A DNA stretch of 11,799 nt, from NCBI GenBank assembly GCA_027858145.1, contig JAQIDF010000071.1, forward strand, positions 1 to 11,799, written 5' to 3'. Within the stretch, counting starts at the first letter, position 1. Each line of letters starts with the position of its first letter. A program made the position numbers and the translations under genes. Below are positions 1 to 8,554 of the stretch, piece by piece. This stretch comes from Prolixibacteraceae bacterium (GTDB taxonomy: Bacteria > Bacteroidota > Bacteroidia > Bacteroidales > Prolixibacteraceae). Below the pieces are notes generated by a model. It was not told the DNA's origin and made no database searches. It was given only the letters and a program-made list of their open reading frames with translations.

Positions 1-81
1 CGATTTGCTCAAGGCCGGGGTTTTGATTACGAGATAATTAACAAGGCATTGACTCAACTAAGCTGGCAGACAGATAATTAA
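1..81 (+). CDS. recX: RecX-like regulatory protein, C-terminal fragment
   Basis: The first frame is open from the window edge and gives 26 residues before a TAA at 79-81. The visible peptide begins RFAQGRGFDYEIINKAL. The pattern R-F-x-x-x-R-G-F-x-x-x-x-I-x-x-x-L is typical of the last helical repeat of RecX, the small protein that modulates RecA filaments. The protein's start and most of its body lie left of the window. It converges with the sugar operon and has no visible functional link to it. The name rests on this short tail alone, so another helical-repeat protein remains possible. Confidence 0.6.
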   Translation, partial: RFAQGRGFDYEIINKALTQLSWQTDN

Positions 82-121
82 AAAAAACGGCAGCATTCTG
101 TCGTGTAATAGAATACTGCCG
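79..121 (-). terminator. Rho-independent terminator of the maltodextrin operon
   Basis: Bases 88-99 (cggcagcattct) pair with 110-121 (agaatactgccg) in a 12-bp stem with one internal C-A mismatch and a 10-base loop. On the minus strand the hairpin is followed at once by a run of U (the A run at 79-87). It lies 24 bases past the amylase stop, so it ends the long minus-strand transcript. The A run begins inside the stop codon of the convergent recX-like gene. No comparable T run follows the hairpin on the plus strand, so good termination of recX here is doubtful. Confidence 0.85.
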
Positions 122-145
122 CAAGGCAAGTGTAATTGTGATTTT

Positions 146-1528
146 TTATTCCCCGGCCAATATTTTAAAATCCCAGGGTTGTAAATCAAACGTTGTATTA
201 TGGGTTATTGATTCTTGTGCGTTATTCATAATATTTCTATACGAGCCTAAATACTCGCCAGTTAAGCCTAAAACTGACTGCTTATTTTCTGAAAGATTAA
301 AGATTCCAACAATTTTATTTCCTTCTTTTTCACGATTGAAAACCAAAACATCATCGTTGTTGCTATCAAGAAAACTAATATTACCACCGGCACAGCCATT
401 CCATAATGCGGGGTTTGCTTTTTTTGCATCTATGAGTTTTTCATAAAAATCGTGCAGAGCAGGTTCGCCCCAGTCAATTTCATCTTTTTCAAAAAACTCG
501 AGCCTTTTGTTATTTCCGGCTTCCTGTCCGCTATAAATAAGCGGCATTCCGGGCACGGCAAACGAAAGTGCAGCCATGGTTTTAGTGGCTTCGCCCATGC
601 GCTCGTACACAGTACCGTTCCAACTATTTTCATCATGGTTGCTTGTAAAGTGCATCATGTAGCTGGCTTTGGGATATACCGAATCAACTTTCGCGTAATA
701 TCCGGCAACAGCATCAGCCCCGGCTTTTCCCTGCGCAATACTGTTCATAATATGATGAAACTCCCAGCCATAATTCATATTGAAAGCCCTGTGCAATAAT
801 TCAGGCTCTGCCTCATCTTCGGCCAGCATAAATACAGGCTTAATGCTATCTAGTGCTGCACGGGCGTCGTTCCAGAAATCAACAGGAACCATACCGGCCA
901 CATCGCAGCGGAAACCATCAATGTTAGCTTCGGCAACCCAGTATTGCATGGCATCAATCATCGCAGCCCGCATTTGGGCATTGTCGTAGTTCAGATCGGC
1001 CACGTCGCTCCAGTCTTCAACCGGCGATACAATATTACCCAGGCTGTCGTGTGTAAACCAATCGGGGTGGTTTTCAATCCACGGGCCATCCCATCCGGTG
1101 TGGTTGGCAACCCAGTCAAGCAACACTTTAAAGCCCATACGCTGAGCCTCTTCAACCAGTAGCTTAAAATCGTCAAAGGTGCCAAACTCGGGGTTCACAC
1201 CTGTATAATCCGAAATGGCGTAATACGAGCCCAAAGTACCCTTACGGTTTTTCTCCGAGATTGGATAAATGGGCATAAACCACAAAACCTCAACACCCAG
1301 CTCTTTAAGTCGGGGCAAGTGTTTACTAAATGCTTCAAACGTACCCTCGGGAGTATATTGGCGCACATTAACCTCGTAAATCACGGCATCGTTGCTCCAT
1401 GCGGAGAAATTGGCCTGCGCTGATATTTCCTCAGTACCGGGTGCAACACATTCAGCTTTCTTTTCTTGTTGGGCCGGATTACAGGCGATGAAAAGTATCG
1501 CTATTGATAAATAAAAAAGCTTCTTCAT
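146..1528 (-). CDS. Lipoprotein alpha-amylase, GH13 family
   Basis: This is a 460-residue GH13 glycosidase expected to cut alpha-1,4 links in maltodextrins outside the cytoplasm. A short hydrophobic leader ends in a lipobox (LFIAC, Cys16), so the protein should be lipid-anchored. All four GH13 regions are present: DWVANH 138-143; GFRCDVAGM 205-213 with Arg207 and the nucleophile Asp209; MLAEDE 234-239 with the general acid Glu237; and TSNHDEN 295-301 with His298 and Asp299. After a barrel up to about 380 there is only a small C-terminal beta domain. There is no starch-binding module, and the protein is much shorter than SusG (about 690 residues). No clear acidic surface-export signal follows Cys16, so outer or inner leaflet placement is open. 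It is the last gene of the operon and starts 4 bases after the GH97 stop, which suggests coupled translation. Exact specificity (amylase, maltogenic or dextrinase-like) is not readable from sequence. Confidence 0.9.
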   Translation of the reverse strand: MKKLFYLSIAILFIACNPAQQEKKAECVAPGTEEISAQANFSAWSNDAVIYEVNVRQYTPEGTFEAFSKHLPRLKELGVEVLWFMPIYPISEKNRKGTLGSYYAISDYTGVNPEFGTFDDFKLLVEEAQRMGFKVLLDWVANHTGWDGPWIENHPDWFTHDSLGNIVSPVEDWSDVADLNYDNAQMRAAMIDAMQYWVAEANIDGFRCDVAGMVPVDFWNDARAALDSIKPVFMLAEDEAEPELLHRAFNMNYGWEFHHIMNSIAQGKAGADAVAGYYAKVDSVYPKASYMMHFTSNHDENSWNGTVYERMGEATKTMAALSFAVPGMPLIYSGQEAGNNKRLEFFEKDEIDWGEPALHDFYEKLIDAKKANPALWNGCAGGNISFLDSNNDDVLVFNREKEGNKIVGIFNLSENKQSVLGLTGEYLGSYRNIMNNAQESITHNTTFDLQPWDFKILAGE

Positions 1529-1532
1529 ACGT

Positions 1533-3677
1533 TTAAAGTTTCTTTAATCCTTTTGTTTGTGCCTTTTCGGTCACTTCAATAATGCTGATGGCATAACCAC
1601 CGCCGGGTGCACATTTCTGTTTCAATTTCGACTTGCTGGTCACTACACCTTTTCGAATTTCGTAGGCTTGTGAATTATTGCGGTAATGAGCATCGGGTGC
1701 ATCAGCATAAATAGTAGCTACATATTTTTTTTCTTTATCAAGAAAGTCAAAATTCAACTTTGATGTATATCCGTCTTCATCAACGGTAGTTCCAACAAAC
1801 CAGTTATTTGTTCCTTTTTCTTTTCGTGCGTATGTAATATAGTCGCCGGGTTCGGCAGCCAACACACGGGTATCGTCCCAATCGATGGCCACATCTTTAA
1901 TAAACTGAAAAGCATCCATAAACTGGCTGTAATGTTCGGGCAGGTCGGCTGCCATTTGCAACGGGCTGTACATGGTCACATAAAGCGCCAGTTGGCGTGC
2001 AATGGTCGAATTTACCCACGAATTATTATCGGGATTCAGCTTCGAAATATCCATCTCGAAAATTCCCGGCGTATAATCCATCGGGCCACCAATTAAGCGT
2101 GTAAATGGCAGTACCGTTGTATGGAAAGGTTTGTTACCGCCAAAAGCTTCATACTCGGTACCACGAGCCGACTCATTGCCAATAAGGTTGGGATAAGTAC
2201 GGCAAATTCCGGTTGGACGAACAGCTTCATGCGCATTCACCATAATTTTGTACTCAGCCGCTTTTTCCAAAGCATACTGATAATGATTCACACACCATTG
2301 TCCATAGTGGTGCTCACCACGCGGAATCATATCGCCAACATATCCGCTTTTTACGGAGTTGTAACCATAATCGGCCATAAACTGGTAAGCCGTATCGAGA
2401 TGACGCTCGTAGTTGCGCACCGAACCTGATGTTTCGTGGTGCATCATTAGTTTAATGCCCTTCGATTGTGCATATTCATTCAGCATATCAACATCGAAAT
2501 CGGGGTATGGAGTAACAAAATCGAATACGTAGTCTTTTGAATGCCCAAACCAGTCTTCCCAGCCAACATTCCAGCCTTCAACCAGTAATTGGTCGAAACC
2601 ATGCCCGGCTGCAAAATCAATGTATCGTTTTACTTTTTCGTTATTAGCAGCATGTTTGCCATTGGGTTTGGCTTTGGAATAATCGAAATGCCCAAGCTTA
2701 ACCGAAGGCACATCGGTATATGCCCACGAGCTTTTGCCGGTTATCATTTCCCACCATACGCCCATGTATTTCACGGGCTTAATCCACGAAGTGTCGTCAA
2801 TTTTGCATGGCTCGTTCAGGTTCAGCGTAAGGGTCGATTGCAAAATGTCGGCTGCATTGTCGCTTACAATAACCGTGCGCCAGGGTGAAGTAGACGGAGC
2901 CAGCAAGTAACCCTTTTTGCCTTTTGCATCGGGTGTCAACACCGACTGGAAAATAAAATTTTCATCGTCGAGTTCAAGGTGCATGCACGAGTAGTCGATT
3001 AGTGCCGCTTCGTGCAGGTTGATGTACAAACCATTGCCGGTTTTCATCATCAGGGCTGTTTGCACGGCTGTTTCCGAAATTGATGTTTGCGAAGCATTGC
3101 CGGTTATGGCACCATCCATCAAACCACGAATTTCACTCAGCTTCGATTCGGTATAGTCGTACTCCTGTGTATCGTAATCGCCGGCAATCCAAAAAGCGGT
3201 ATGGTCGCCGGTAAGGGCGAACTGCGTGTGCTCTTCTTTTACAACCATGTAATTCAGGTTTGGCTGCATCGGGAACTCGTAGCGAAATCCCAAACCATCG
3301 TTAAACAAACGGAAACGAACAACAATATGGCGGTTTGCTTCAACTTGATTTAAAGTAACAGCCAGCTCGTTGTATTGGTTGCGAATTTGTTTATACTCGC
3401 CCCAAACAGGCTCCCATGTATCGTCGAAAGTACTTGTTTCGGTTTTTGAAATGGCAAAACCATCCAACAAGTTGTGTTCATCGTCGTAAAGGTCAAGCCC
3501 CAATGAGCTGGGTTCTATAACAGCCTGGCCTTTATAGTCCAAGTTATAGAATGGCTTTCCTTCCTTCACCTCAAAATTCAATTGAAAATGCCCATCGGGG
3601 GATTGCAGCTTCTGCGCTACCGAAGGCAATGTCAGTGCAATCATCATAATTGCGATAATACTATTTCGTATCTTCAT
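1533..3677 (-). CDS. susB: SusB-like alpha-glucosidase, GH97 (inverting type)
   Basis: This 714-residue GH97 enzyme should release glucose from the non-reducing ends of maltose and maltodextrins in the periplasm. The leader (residues 1-21, ending PSVA) is a type I signal peptide. The N-terminal beta-sandwich runs to about 290, the catalytic barrel to about 600, and a C-terminal beta domain follows. Glu367 (VEGW), Glu415 (MMHHET), Glu484 (NAHEAV) and Glu508 (GTEYE) match, with one constant offset of 24, the SusB residues recalled from the literature as E391, E439, E508 and E532 (the last is the general acid). Having Glu rather than Asp at the 415 position points to the inverting alpha-glucosidase branch and away from the retaining alpha-galactosidase branch of GH97. 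The ATG is preceded by an A-rich leader. It sits 45 bases after the SusA-like gene and 4 bases before the amylase gene. Confidence 0.94.
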   Translation of the reverse strand: MKIRNSIIAIMMIALTLPSVAQKLQSPDGHFQLNFEVKEGKPFYNLDYKGQAVIEPSSLGLDLYDDEHNLLDGFAISKTETSTFDDTWEPVWGEYKQIRNQYNELAVTLNQVEANRHIVVRFRLFNDGLGFRYEFPMQPNLNYMVVKEEHTQFALTGDHTAFWIAGDYDTQEYDYTESKLSEIRGLMDGAITGNASQTSISETAVQTALMMKTGNGLYINLHEAALIDYSCMHLELDDENFIFQSVLTPDAKGKKGYLLAPSTSPWRTVIVSDNAADILQSTLTLNLNEPCKIDDTSWIKPVKYMGVWWEMITGKSSWAYTDVPSVKLGHFDYSKAKPNGKHAANNEKVKRYIDFAAGHGFDQLLVEGWNVGWEDWFGHSKDYVFDFVTPYPDFDVDMLNEYAQSKGIKLMMHHETSGSVRNYERHLDTAYQFMADYGYNSVKSGYVGDMIPRGEHHYGQWCVNHYQYALEKAAEYKIMVNAHEAVRPTGICRTYPNLIGNESARGTEYEAFGGNKPFHTTVLPFTRLIGGPMDYTPGIFEMDISKLNPDNNSWVNSTIARQLALYVTMYSPLQMAADLPEHYSQFMDAFQFIKDVAIDWDDTRVLAAEPGDYITYARKEKGTNNWFVGTTVDEDGYTSKLNFDFLDKEKKYVATIYADAPDAHYRNNSQAYEIRKGVVTSKSKLKQKCAPGGGYAISIIEVTEKAQTKGLKKL

Positions 3678-3722
3678 TATTATTTCTTTTTTATTTGTTT
3701 AACCACATCGTAAAGTGAATTC

Positions 3723-5564
3723 CTATTTCATTAGCTCAACAATAATGGCAGATTTTGCCGGGATATTAATATTTGAAAGATTGTTAAGCACCCTCCCCGA
3801 GATTACTTCATTGCCGGAATTATAGGGTTCGATAATCTCCTGAAAACGTATGGTTGAGATCGCAGCTTCTTCTTCGTTTTTATTTAGCACTACCATTACG
3901 GCCTCATCATCATTATGTCTGAAATAAGTATAAGTCCCGTTCTCAGGTGCAAAATGAGTCAGTTGCCCGGTATGAATTACCTCTTTTGTTTTGCGCCAGT
4001 TTTGGATTTTGCGCATATACTCCCTAAAATCAACCTGCTGTTGGGTCAGGCCTTCACCGGTAAATGCATTTACAGCATCGCCGCTCCATCCCCCGGGATA
4101 ATCAGCCCTGATGTCACCGTGTTGGTCACCCTCGTGCGTTAAAAGCAGTTCGGTACCATAATATATTTGTGGTATCCCCCTTGTTGTAAGAAAAAATGCA
4201 ACGCCCATTTTCTGGAGATCAACATCCCGACCAACCTGCATAAAGAAGCGCGACATATCATGATTGTCGGGAAAGACAACAAGATTATCGGCATCGGGAT
4301 ATAGGAAATCATTAGCCAGTGATTCGTAAATTTCAATCAAACCTTCGCCCCATGATTCTTCAGCAGCCAAACCGCTGCTCACTGCCCCTTGTAATGGAAA
4401 ATCCATCAAGCTGGGAAGATAACATTCGTAACCATCGGCATTTTTTTGGCCTTTTTGCCAATACGAAACAATAGCCGGGTTATTGCTCCACTCTTCTCCC
4501 ACAATGTTAAAACCGGGATATTCCCGCAATACAGCCGCAGTCCAGTCAGTCATCATTTCTTTATCGGGGTATGGCCAGGTATCCTGACGAATTCCTTCCA
4601 ATCCGGCATATTCAATCCACCAAATACTGTTCTGAATTAAATAGGTAGCCATAAAAGGATTTTGTTGGTTCAAATCGGGCATTGACGGTACAAACCAGCC
4701 ATCAACCATACCTTTTATATCAGCTTCAGAAGCATGCGGATCCTGGTTAACGGTACGCCTGTGGCTGGTAATTTTATGCTCCGGATAATGATTAATCCAG
4801 TCGTCCATAGGCATATCGTCCATCCACCAGTGCTCTGAACCACAATGATTGAAAATCATATCCATAATCAGTTTCATTCCGCGCTTGTCTAGTTCTTCGT
4901 TTAGCTCAAAATATTCTTTGTTTGAACCATAACGTGGATCAACACGGTAAAAATCAGTAGTAGAATACCCGTGATACGAAGTACGTGTCATGTTATTTTC
5001 GAGTACCGGGTTTAACCAAACGGCTGTAAAGCCGAGTTCTTCGAGGTAATCAAGCGAATTAATAATGCCCCGGATATCGCCACCATGCCGACCGTCACGG
5101 TCAGAGCGGTCGATGCCTTCTTTCATCGAAGGCAATTCATCGTTTGAAGGGTCACCATTCACGAACCGGTCAGGCGTAATCAGATAAATAACATCGGAAT
5201 TGTCAAATCCTCCGCGAGCGGCCGACTGGCGTTCACGTTGGTTGAGTTCATAAACATAACGTTCAGTTTCGCCATCTTTATTTGAAAAAAGTATCTCAAA
5301 CTCTCCCGGCACTGCGTCTTTGTGTATTTCGAGGTTTACAAATAAGTAATTGGGGTTTTCAACCCGTACTACCGATTCCACATCAATACCCGGATAATCA
5401 ATCTCCGGCATCAAATCCGATATCTCATCACCATGTATCATTAACTGCAATTTGGGGTTTTCAAATCCCACCCACCAATTTGGCGGCTCAACACGGTCAA
5501 TTTTACCTGCTAAAGCTATTACCGAGAGCATTAATGCCAGGAGAGTAATAAATTGTCTCTTCAT
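3723..5564 (-). CDS. susA: SusA-like neopullulanase / cyclomaltodextrinase, GH13
   Basis: This 613-residue exported GH13 enzyme resembles SusA, the periplasmic neopullulanase that shortens imported maltodextrins. A signal peptide covers residues 1-19 (cleavage near ALA|GK). The mature start, KIDRVEPPNWWVGF, is typical of the cyclomaltodextrinase N-terminal domain (about 20-110). The barrel spans about 120-500, with MDMIFNH (Asp235, His240), GIRQDTW (Arg326, nucleophile Asp328), VGEEW (general acid Glu357) and FPDNHD (His435, Asp436). Residues from about 520 form a C-terminal beta domain. Length and domain order fit the family. Its ATG follows the GH65 stop after only 2 bases, so it is translated from the same message, and the spacing suggests coupling. 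Whether it prefers cyclodextrins, pullulan or linear dextrins cannot be decided from sequence. Confidence 0.93.
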   Translation of the reverse strand: MKRQFITLLALMLSVIALAGKIDRVEPPNWWVGFENPKLQLMIHGDEISDLMPEIDYPGIDVESVVRVENPNYLFVNLEIHKDAVPGEFEILFSNKDGETERYVYELNQRERQSAARGGFDNSDVIYLITPDRFVNGDPSNDELPSMKEGIDRSDRDGRHGGDIRGIINSLDYLEELGFTAVWLNPVLENNMTRTSYHGYSTTDFYRVDPRYGSNKEYFELNEELDKRGMKLIMDMIFNHCGSEHWWMDDMPMDDWINHYPEHKITSHRRTVNQDPHASEADIKGMVDGWFVPSMPDLNQQNPFMATYLIQNSIWWIEYAGLEGIRQDTWPYPDKEMMTDWTAAVLREYPGFNIVGEEWSNNPAIVSYWQKGQKNADGYECYLPSLMDFPLQGAVSSGLAAEESWGEGLIEIYESLANDFLYPDADNLVVFPDNHDMSRFFMQVGRDVDLQKMGVAFFLTTRGIPQIYYGTELLLTHEGDQHGDIRADYPGGWSGDAVNAFTGEGLTQQQVDFREYMRKIQNWRKTKEVIHTGQLTHFAPENGTYTYFRHNDDEAVMVVLNKNEEEAAISTIRFQEIIEPYNSGNEVISGRVLNNLSNINIPAKSAIIVELMK

Positions 5565-5566
5565 TT

Positions 5567-7879
5567 TTATGATTTAACGGTTAATGTTGAATTTGCTTCG
5601 ATAAACTCTTCTTTATCAAAAACACAGACTTCGGCTTGTTGTTCCGAAAGGTTTGAAATTAATATCTCATACTGACGGACTTCAACTTGTAATTTGCAAT
5701 TTCTGAAATTGATTTTGAAAGAATAACCTTTCCACCCCTCCGGTAATATTGGGTTGAAATAGATTTTCCCGTTTCGTACGCGCATACCTCCAAGCCCCAA
5801 TACAAAAGACATCCACGTACCGCCCATACTGGTAATATGCAGCCCGTCGGCTGAGTCGCTGTTATAGTCGTCGAGGTCGAGGCGGGCAGTTCGCAGATAC
5901 ATCTCGTAAGCCTTTTCGGGTCGGCCTATCGATGCAGCCAAAATCGAATGCACACATGGCGAAAGCGACGATTCGTGCACGGTAAGCGGCTCGTAAAAGT
6001 CGAAATGGCGCTCGATGTCGGTTTTTTCGTAATCGTCTTCAAACCAAAACAAGCTTTGCAGTACATCGGCCTGCTTGATGTAGGGCGAACGCAAAATTCG
6101 GTCCCACGACCAGTGATGACTTATTGGCCTTTCTGATGGTTCAATAGTTTCAGCTGGCTTTAAATACTTATCCAAAAACCCGTCTTGCTGAAGGTGAATA
6201 CCTTTTTCTTCATCATACGGGAAATGCATTTTTTCGATAATATCTTTCCATTTTGATGTTTCCGGCCCTTCATCGAAATGATTCTTTTTAATGCTTTCAG
6301 CAAAAGCATCCGGGTGTTCTTTTTTCAGAAAGTCGATTGCTTCGAGGGTGTATTTCAGTGTCCAAACAGCCATATTGTTTGTATGCCAGTTGTTGTTTAC
6401 ATTGTTTTCGTACTCATTAGGGCCTGTTACACCAAGCATTACATACTTCTGTTTTTGTTCCGACCAATTTACCCGTTGAGCCCAGAATCTTGAAATGGCC
6501 AGTAAAACTTCAAAACCATAAGGTGCCAGATAGTCTTTATCGCCGGTGTAGTTTATGTAATTTCGAATGGCATTGGCAATGGCTCCGTTGCGGTGAATTT
6601 CTTCAAAAGTTATTTCCCATTCGTTATGGCACTCTTCACCATTAATAGTCACCATGGGATAAAGAGCAGCACCGTTTTTAAAGCCAAGTTTTTCAGCATT
6701 CTCGATGGCCTTCTGCAAATGTTTATAACGGTATATCAATAAGTTACGTGACACTTTTTGTGGTGTTGTTGAAAGGAAAAACGGAAGACAATATGCCTCG
6801 GTATCCCAGTAAGTGGTACCCCCGTATTTCTCGCCGGTAAAACCTTTGGGGCCAACATTCAGTCGCTCGTCGTCGCCGGTGTATGTTTGGTTGAGCTGAA
6901 AAATATTGAAGCGTATTCCCTGCTGGGCAGCTACATCGCCTTCAATTTTGATGTCACTTGCTTCCCACTTTTTTGCCCAGGCGGCACGGTGCTCTTCAAA
7001 AAGCACATCGAAACCATCGTCAAAAGCCTCGTTCAGTGTCTCTTTGGCATCGCTCATCAACCGTGTGGGCGTATGGTACATTGATGATGCATTCACCCCA
7101 TACTTACAAAGCGTTACCTGGTTACCCTTTCTTGCATTTACCGTGAACGAAGACTCGATGTATTTTTCGCGGCTTTCATTGGTAATTTGTACGGCATGCT
7201 CTTTATCATCAACAATAACATTGTATTTCATACCCGAGCAAACCAGAAATTTCGTTTTCTTGGTGAAAGCAGTAAGATAACCTTCGTTGCCCATATTCTC
7301 AATATTCTCGCCTACCCAAAATTTCTCGTCGTAGTTTGAATCTTCGTTTTTGATATCAAAATCGACATAAGGTGTGAAGGTTATTTTCCCATCGAAGTTC
7401 AGCGGTTCAACCATATATTTTATGGCACCAACCTCGGGACGTACGATACTGAGGAAACGCCGGGAAGACACTTTCACTTTTTTCCCGTCTGGAAACGAAG
7501 CAGTAAATTCGCGACACAAAACTGCTTCCTTCATGTTCACTATGCGGGTAAACGATTCAATGTTCATTTTTGCAAGGTTGAGTTCCTGGCCGTCAACCTG
7601 TACATTAATTCCAATCCAGTTAGCCGCGTTTAATATTTTTGCAAAATATTCGGGATATCCGTTTTTCCACCATCCCACGCGGGTTTTGTCTGGATAGTAA
7701 ATTCCGGCCAGGTAGTTCCCCTGCAACGTTGAACCCGAGTATTGCTCTTCAAAGTTCCCGCGTCCGCCTTTGCGTCCGTTTCCTAAACTGAAAATGCTTT
7801 CCGATATCCGGTTAAATTCAGGGTGAAACCCCTCCTCAATAATCTTCCAGTTGTCGTGTTTTATGTAGTTCTTCATCAT
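5567..7879 (-). CDS. Maltose phosphorylase, GH65
   Basis: This 770-residue GH65 enzyme lacks a signal peptide and should act in the cytoplasm, converting maltose and phosphate to glucose and beta-glucose 1-phosphate. It has the GH65 order: an N-terminal beta-sandwich (to about 270), a linker, an (alpha/alpha)6 barrel (about 310-700) and a small C-terminal sheet. Visible motifs are KYGGTTYWDTEAY (351-363), GPNEYENN (486-493, with Glu489 as the likely general acid), VHESSLSP (634-641), and HITSMGGTW (681-689) in the phosphate-binding area. The neighbouring beta-phosphoglucomutase fits an inverting phosphorylase that makes beta-glucose 1-phosphate. Trehalose, kojibiose and nigerose phosphorylases share the fold; maltose is chosen from the surrounding starch genes and not from a substrate-loop reading. 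Two consecutive ATG codons (7879 and 7876) could start it. It lies 22 bases after the phosphoglucomutase gene. Confidence 0.88.
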   Translation of the reverse strand: MMKNYIKHDNWKIIEEGFHPEFNRISESIFSLGNGRKGGRGNFEEQYSGSTLQGNYLAGIYYPDKTRVGWWKNGYPEYFAKILNAANWIGINVQVDGQELNLAKMNIESFTRIVNMKEAVLCREFTASFPDGKKVKVSSRRFLSIVRPEVGAIKYMVEPLNFDGKITFTPYVDFDIKNEDSNYDEKFWVGENIENMGNEGYLTAFTKKTKFLVCSGMKYNVIVDDKEHAVQITNESREKYIESSFTVNARKGNQVTLCKYGVNASSMYHTPTRLMSDAKETLNEAFDDGFDVLFEEHRAAWAKKWEASDIKIEGDVAAQQGIRFNIFQLNQTYTGDDERLNVGPKGFTGEKYGGTTYWDTEAYCLPFFLSTTPQKVSRNLLIYRYKHLQKAIENAEKLGFKNGAALYPMVTINGEECHNEWEITFEEIHRNGAIANAIRNYINYTGDKDYLAPYGFEVLLAISRFWAQRVNWSEQKQKYVMLGVTGPNEYENNVNNNWHTNNMAVWTLKYTLEAIDFLKKEHPDAFAESIKKNHFDEGPETSKWKDIIEKMHFPYDEEKGIHLQQDGFLDKYLKPAETIEPSERPISHHWSWDRILRSPYIKQADVLQSLFWFEDDYEKTDIERHFDFYEPLTVHESSLSPCVHSILAASIGRPEKAYEMYLRTARLDLDDYNSDSADGLHITSMGGTWMSFVLGLGGMRVRNGKIYFNPILPEGWKGYSFKINFRNCKLQVEVRQYEILISNLSEQQAEVCVFDKEEFIEANSTLTVKS

Positions 7880-7901
7880 CTGTTTTTTCTAACTATACAA
7901 T

Positions 7902-8549
7902 CTAAATCATCAGCAATTTCCCGAGCGAAAAATTCTCGAAACCGGGAATAACCTTATCGGCTTTCCCAAGCACATGTTTTTCACCTATTCCAATACATTT
8001 CATGTTCCCGTTAAGAGCAGCCTCAACACCTGCAGCGGCATCTTCAAACACCACACATTCCGATGGCTGCACCCCTAAAGCTTCGGCACCCTTCAGAAAA
8101 ACCTCAGGGTCGGGCTTGGCATTGCTCACCTTGTTGCCGTCGATAATGGCATCGAAATACGTTTCGAGTTTTAAGCGCTCAATAATTAACGGTGCATTTT
8201 TACTGGCCGACCCAATGGCCGTTTTTATGCCGGCATTTTTTATTTCATTCATAAAATGGATTATCCCGGGAAGAATCTCGTCGGGAGTCATTTTTTGGAT
8301 CAATGAAACGTAACGTTCATTTTTCGATTTGGCCATTTCTTCCTTTTCTTCCTTTGTGTATGTTTCACCTCCAATTTCCAGAAGTATATCGAGCGAGGCC
8401 ATACGACTGACACCTTTAAGCCTTTCGTTATGTTCTTCGGTGAAATCAAATCCTAAATCGGCAGCCAACTCTTTCCAAGCCAGAAAATGATACTTTGCAG
8501 TATCGACAATAACGCCGTCGAGGTCAAATAAACAAGCTTTAATCTCCAT
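7902..8549 (-). CDS. pgmB: Beta-phosphoglucomutase, HAD family
   Basis: This 215-residue cytoplasmic HAD-superfamily enzyme should convert beta-glucose 1-phosphate to glucose 6-phosphate. The opening FDLDGVIVDT gives the nucleophile Asp9 and the acid/base Asp11. His21, Lys45 and Arg49 (RLKGVSR) fall where beta-phosphoglucomutases have cap-domain substrate contacts. Ser115, Lys118 and Asn119 (SASKN), Lys145 (AKPDPE) and the metal ligands Glu169 and Asp170 (FEDAAAGVEAA) complete the site. The numbering is within one residue of the Lactococcus lactis enzyme as I recall it. The length is normal for the family. It lies between the transporter gene (5-base gap) and the GH65 gene (22-base gap), the usual partnership for using the phosphorylase product. 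Confidence 0.95.
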   Translation of the reverse strand: MEIKACLFDLDGVIVDTAKYHFLAWKELAADLGFDFTEEHNERLKGVSRMASLDILLEIGGETYTKEEKEEMAKSKNERYVSLIQKMTPDEILPGIIHFMNEIKNAGIKTAIGSASKNAPLIIERLKLETYFDAIIDGNKVSNAKPDPEVFLKGAEALGVQPSECVVFEDAAAGVEAALNGNMKCIGIGEKHVLGKADKVIPGFENFSLGKLLMI

Positions 8550-8554
8550 ATTCT

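Noticed and set aside
1533..3677. GH97 enzyme as a retaining alpha-galactosidase
   Set aside because: The retaining branch has an Asp nucleophile near the position occupied here by Glu415, and all the glutamates of the inverting SusB branch are present at a constant offset.
6906..7280. Open frame of 124 codons on the plus strand
   Set aside because: It lies wholly opposite the GH65 gene, whose motifs are intact; the peptide has no recognisable domain. The other plus-strand frames opposite the operon are rejected for the same reason.
5567..7879. GH65 enzyme as trehalose or kojibiose phosphorylase
   Set aside because: Sequence alone does not exclude this, but every neighbour is a starch or maltodextrin gene and no trehalose gene is present, so maltose is the better assignment.
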